DNA of 8,431 nucleotides from Eubacterium sp. UBA3720. GTDB lineage: Bacteria > Bacillota > Clostridia > Lachnospirales > Lachnospiraceae. The notes beneath the pieces are model-generated. The model had not been told where the DNA came from. It made no database searches and saw only the letters and a program-made list of their open reading frames with translations. The position numbers and the translations under genes were made by a program. Of this stretch, positions 6,193 to 8,431 are shown piece after piece (the stretch's first letter is position 1; each line of letters opens with the position of its first letter). The stretch spans positions 20,904-29,334 of the forward strand of contig DFHP01000017.1 of the NCBI GenBank assembly GCA_002371335.1, written 5' to 3'.

Positions 6193-7518
6193 ATGTACAG
6201 AGATACAGCGGAGAGAATGCTGAGGTTTATAGATAACAACCCCACGGCGTTTCATGTGGTGGAGTCAATGAGGTCGGAATTCCTGGAAAAGGGATATGAG
6301 GAGCTGATGGAAAGCAGACGATGGAGCCTGAAACCGGGCGGGAAATATTTTGTCTGCAGGAACGGATCCAGTATGATCGCTTTTCATACAGGAAAACAGG
6401 GCGGATCCTGTCATTTTCACATAACCGCAGCCCATACGGATTCGCCTGCTTTTAAGATCAAAGAAAGGGCGGAACTCTCCGCTGGAAAAAAGTATGTCCG
6501 GCTGAACACGGAAGGATACGGTGGAATGATCTGCAGCAGCTGGATGGACAGACCACTGTCGATAGCCGGCAGAGTTCTGGTTAAACAGAATGACGGGACC
6601 ATATCGTCAGAACTTCTGGACTTTCAAAGGGACATGGTACTGATACCGAATGTGGCGATCCACATGAACCGCAAGATCAATGAAGGTTTTGCATATAATA
6701 AACAGGTGGATATGATGCCATTGTTTTCCTGCCCGGAAAAAGAAGACGGGAAGGCTCAGCTGATCCCGCTGATCGCAGATGAATTAAATACGGATGAAGA
6801 TAATATTCTGGGAAGTGATCTGTATGTTTATAATAATGAGCACCCTTCAATATGGGGACGCAGTAAGGAGTTTATTTCTGCGCCCAGACTGGATGATCAG
6901 GAATGTGTGTTTGCTGCAATGACGGCGCTTCTGGAAACAGAACCTGCATCAGGTGTGATCAATGTCATGGCGTGTTTCGATAATGAAGAGGTAGGATCCG
7001 GCACGAAACAGGGAGCGGATTCGACGTTTCTGTATGATGTGCTGCGGAGAGCCGGTAATGCTTTGGGAATGGATGAAGAAGATTATTATACTGCGCTGGC
7101 CGGCAGTTTTATGCTGAGCGCCGATAATGCCCATGCTGTCCATCCGAATCATCCCGAGCATACAGACACGGAAAACTGTGTTTATATGAATGAAGGCGTC
7201 GTGATAAAATCACATGCGGGACAAAAATATACCAGCGATGGTTTGAGCATAGCGCTGGTAAAAGAGCTGGCCAAAAGGGCGGATGTGCCGGTGCAGTATT
7301 TTGTCAATCGTTCGGATAAAGCCGGCGGAAGTACGCTTGGGAATATCTCTGTGGGTCATGTCTCGCTGAATGCTGCGGATATCGGTCTTGCACAGCTTGC
7401 AATGCATTCCGCCTATGAAACGGCCGGTGCCGAGGATGTTCTGCATCTTGTCCGGCTCATGAAGGAGTTTTACGGCAGTGCCTTCGAAGAAGCCGCCCCC
7501 GGCAGGGTGAGGATCTGA
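6193..7518 (+). CDS. apeB: M18-family aminopeptidase (aspartyl aminopeptidase-like)
   Basis: This is a cytosolic metallo-aminopeptidase, probably dinuclear zinc and dodecameric as in the family, that removes N-terminal residues (acidic ones in the characterised members) and helps recycle peptides. GGAGG (6184-6188) sits 4 bases before the ATG. The 441-residue length is typical. Metal and catalytic motifs are all seen: AAHTDSP with His81, SAPRLDD with Asp234, the adjacent pair Glu265-Glu266 in NEEVGSG, SADNAHAVHP with Asp311, RSDKAGGSTLG (373-383), and AMHSAYE with His405. WMDRPLSIAGRV (117-128) is the usual M18 strand and bridging segment. It starts 31 bases after pyk with no terminator between, so it is probably co-transcribed. 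Pairing with pyk may reflect a shared housekeeping operon, not a pathway link. The family is certain; exact substrate preference is not. Confidence 0.95.
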   Translation: MYRDTAERMLRFIDNNPTAFHVVESMRSEFLEKGYEELMESRRWSLKPGGKYFVCRNGSSMIAFHTGKQGGSCHFHITAAHTDSPAFKIKERAELSAGKKYVRLNTEGYGGMICSSWMDRPLSIAGRVLVKQNDGTISSELLDFQRDMVLIPNVAIHMNRKINEGFAYNKQVDMMPLFSCPEKEDGKAQLIPLIADELNTDEDNILGSDLYVYNNEHPSIWGRSKEFISAPRLDDQECVFAAMTALLETEPASGVINVMACFDNEEVGSGTKQGADSTFLYDVLRRAGNALGMDEEDYYTALAGSFMLSADNAHAVHPNHPEHTDTENCVYMNEGVVIKSHAGQKYTSDGLSIALVKELAKRADVPVQYFVNRSDKAGGSTLGNISVGHVSLNAADIGLAQLAMHSAYETAGAEDVLHLVRLMKEFYGSAFEEAAPGRVRI

Positions 7519-7534
7519 CGTCCGCCCGCAGGAT

Positions 7535-8173
7535 TTATTCGACGCCGTTCTTTTCGCATATATCCTGCAGACAACAGCGGCTGCAGAAGGGGTGCGTCCT
7601 GGCGGTGCAGACTTCTCTGCCGTGATAGACCAGACGGTGGCAGAAAGAATTGCCTTCCTCCGGCGGTACTATCTTCCAGAGAGCCATTTCGACTTTTTTC
7701 GGATCTTTGACGCCTTCTACAAGGCCGATGCGGTTTGTCAGACGGATACAGTGGGTATCCGTCACGATGGCAGGCTTGCCGAATACATCGCCCATGATCA
7801 GATTTGCGCTTTTTCTGCCCACGCCAGGCAGGGCGAGCAGTTCATCGAAGGTGGTCGGAACTTTACAGTCGTATTTTTCCTTTAGTATCTTCATGCAGGC
7901 ATTGATATCCCGGGCTTTGCTTTTTCCAAGCCCGCATGGGCGGACGATGGCTTCTATCTCTTCAGGAGAAGCAAGAGCAAGGGCGTTCACGTCGGGATAT
8001 TTTTCATAGAGTTTTTCAACGACTACATTGACGCGGGCGTCGGTGCACTGCGCTGCCAGGCGTACGCTGACGAGAAGCTTCCAGGCCTCGTCATAATCGA
8101 GAGTACAGTCCGCGTCGGGGTATTCTTTTTTCAGGCGGGATATTACTTCCAGTGCCAGAGCTTTTTTTTCCAT
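7535..8173 (-). CDS. nth: Endonuclease III (DNA glycosylase/AP lyase)
   Basis: It removes oxidised pyrimidines and cleaves at abasic sites in base-excision repair. The start at 8173 is chosen because AAAGGAAAG lies 5 bases upstream and gives 212 residues, matching the usual 211. An in-frame ATG at 8251 would add 26 low-complexity residues with no counterpart in the family. The helix-hairpin-helix LPGVGRKSA (115-123) carries the catalytic Lys121, and VTDTH the catalytic Asp139. The C-terminal iron-sulfur loop has Cys189, Cys197, Cys200 and Cys206, spaced C-x7-C-x2-C-x5-C; the classical form is C-x6-C-x2-C-x5-C, so there is one extra residue. The gene converges on the M18 gene with a 16-base gap and no clear terminator between them. 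No clear minus-strand promoter was identified. Confidence 0.97.
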   Translation of the reverse strand: MEKKALALEVISRLKKEYPDADCTLDYDEAWKLLVSVRLAAQCTDARVNVVVEKLYEKYPDVNALALASPEEIEAIVRPCGLGKSKARDINACMKILKEKYDCKVPTTFDELLALPGVGRKSANLIMGDVFGKPAIVTDTHCIRLTNRIGLVEGVKDPKKVEMALWKIVPPEEGNSFCHRLVYHGREVCTARTHPFCSRCCLQDICEKNGVE

Positions 8174-8194
8174 ATATTCTTTCCTTTTTTTGTA

Positions 8195-8227
8195 TTGTCC
8201 CGGACCTTGTGCGGCCTGTGCGGACAA
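8195..8227. repeat. Short inverted and direct repeats in the nth leader
   Basis: TTGTCC (8195-8200) and GGACAA (8222-8227) are exact reverse complements, and inside them TGTGCGG occurs twice (8208-8214 and 8217-8223). The block lies 22-54 bases upstream of the nth start. It could form a small leader hairpin or be an operator for nth. It is short enough to be chance. Confidence 0.3.
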
Positions 8228-8259
8228 AGATTCTGATCTGCATATTACCATATTTTGGG

Positions 8260-8288
8260 TTGCATGAAAATTATCAAACTATTATAAT
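8260..8288 (+). promoter_or_regulatory. Sigma-A type promoter of the gene at the right edge
   Basis: TTGCAT (8260-8265) and a perfect TATAAT (8283-8288) are 17 bases apart. A second TATAAT lies at 8314-8319, 31 bases further on, and TTATCA/TATATT (8271-8276, 8294-8299) also has a 17-base gap. The very AT-rich stretch may therefore hold more than one start, but the first pair is the best. Confidence 0.7.
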
Positions 8289-8336
8289 ATATTTATATTA
8301 TTTTTATCAATTCTATAATATAAAGGAGAGGTTGGA

Positions 8337-8431
8337 ATGAGCGAGAAAAAAATGCCTAGTCAGGGTAGCAGATTTACATACAAAGAGGTACCGTTTGTTT
8401 TAACAAGCAATCTGGTAAAACAGTATGATTC
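8337..8431 (+). CDS. 5' end of an unidentified gene, cut by the window edge
   Basis: AGGAG (8324-8328) lies 8 bases before an ATG at 8337 that opens a frame of 31 codons running off the window. Together with the promoter upstream this is a confident gene start. The visible N terminus (MSEKKMPSQGSRFTYKEVPF and about 11 more residues) is polar, with no signal peptide or membrane helix. I do not recognise the family and assign no function. It is divergent from nth. Confidence 0.8.
   Translation, partial: MSEKKMPSQGSRFTYKEVPFVLTSNLVKQYD

Noticed and set aside
8174..8251. N-terminal 26-residue extension of endonuclease III
   Set aside because: The ATG at 8173 has a good ribosome site and gives the normal family length; the extension is not domain-like.

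Overview
The window looks like ordinary chromosomal DNA of a low-to-mid GC anaerobic Firmicute. My best guess is class Clostridia, probably a Lachnospiraceae-type gut bacterium. This rests on strong purine-rich Shine-Dalgarno sites, Gram-positive sigma-A style promoters, the gene repertoire and protein flavour; no search was run. I see no phage, insertion sequence, CRISPR, tRNA or rRNA.

Layout, left to right. (1) 104-1756 (+) encodes a membrane sensor with a HAMP linker and a SpoIIE/PP2C-type serine phosphatase domain. (2) 1757-3151 (-) converges on it with no spacer at all: the two stop codons are back to back as TGATCA. It encodes a FUSC/aromatic-acid-exporter-like membrane protein whose soluble C-terminal half reads as a Cof-type HAD domain with its catalytic residues lost. 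(3) 3351-4034 (+) is rpiA (ribose-5-phosphate isomerase A), with a good promoter, a possible 7-codon leader ORF and a strong terminator. (4) About 4156-4337 is a GC-rich gene-free stretch full of inverted complementarity, a candidate intergenic repeat or structured RNA. (5) 4342-4557 (-) encodes a 71-residue acidic protein of unknown function. (6) 4722-6161 (+) pyk (pyruvate kinase) and 6193-7518 (+) an M18 aminopeptidase form a probable two-gene operon with a 31-base gap. (7) 7535-8173 (-) is nth (endonuclease III), convergent with the aminopeptidase gene. (8) 8337 to the window edge (+) is the start of an unidentified gene behind a near-consensus promoter.

Functionally the region mixes central carbon metabolism (rpiA, pyk), peptide turnover (M18 peptidase), base-excision repair (nth), signalling (SpoIIE phosphatase) and a putative transporter. 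Apart from pyk and the M18 gene, each gene appears to be its own transcription unit, so there is no evidence for one integrated system. The least ordinary items are the FUSC-degenerate HAD fusion, the structured intergenic element, and the short ORF in the rpiA leader.
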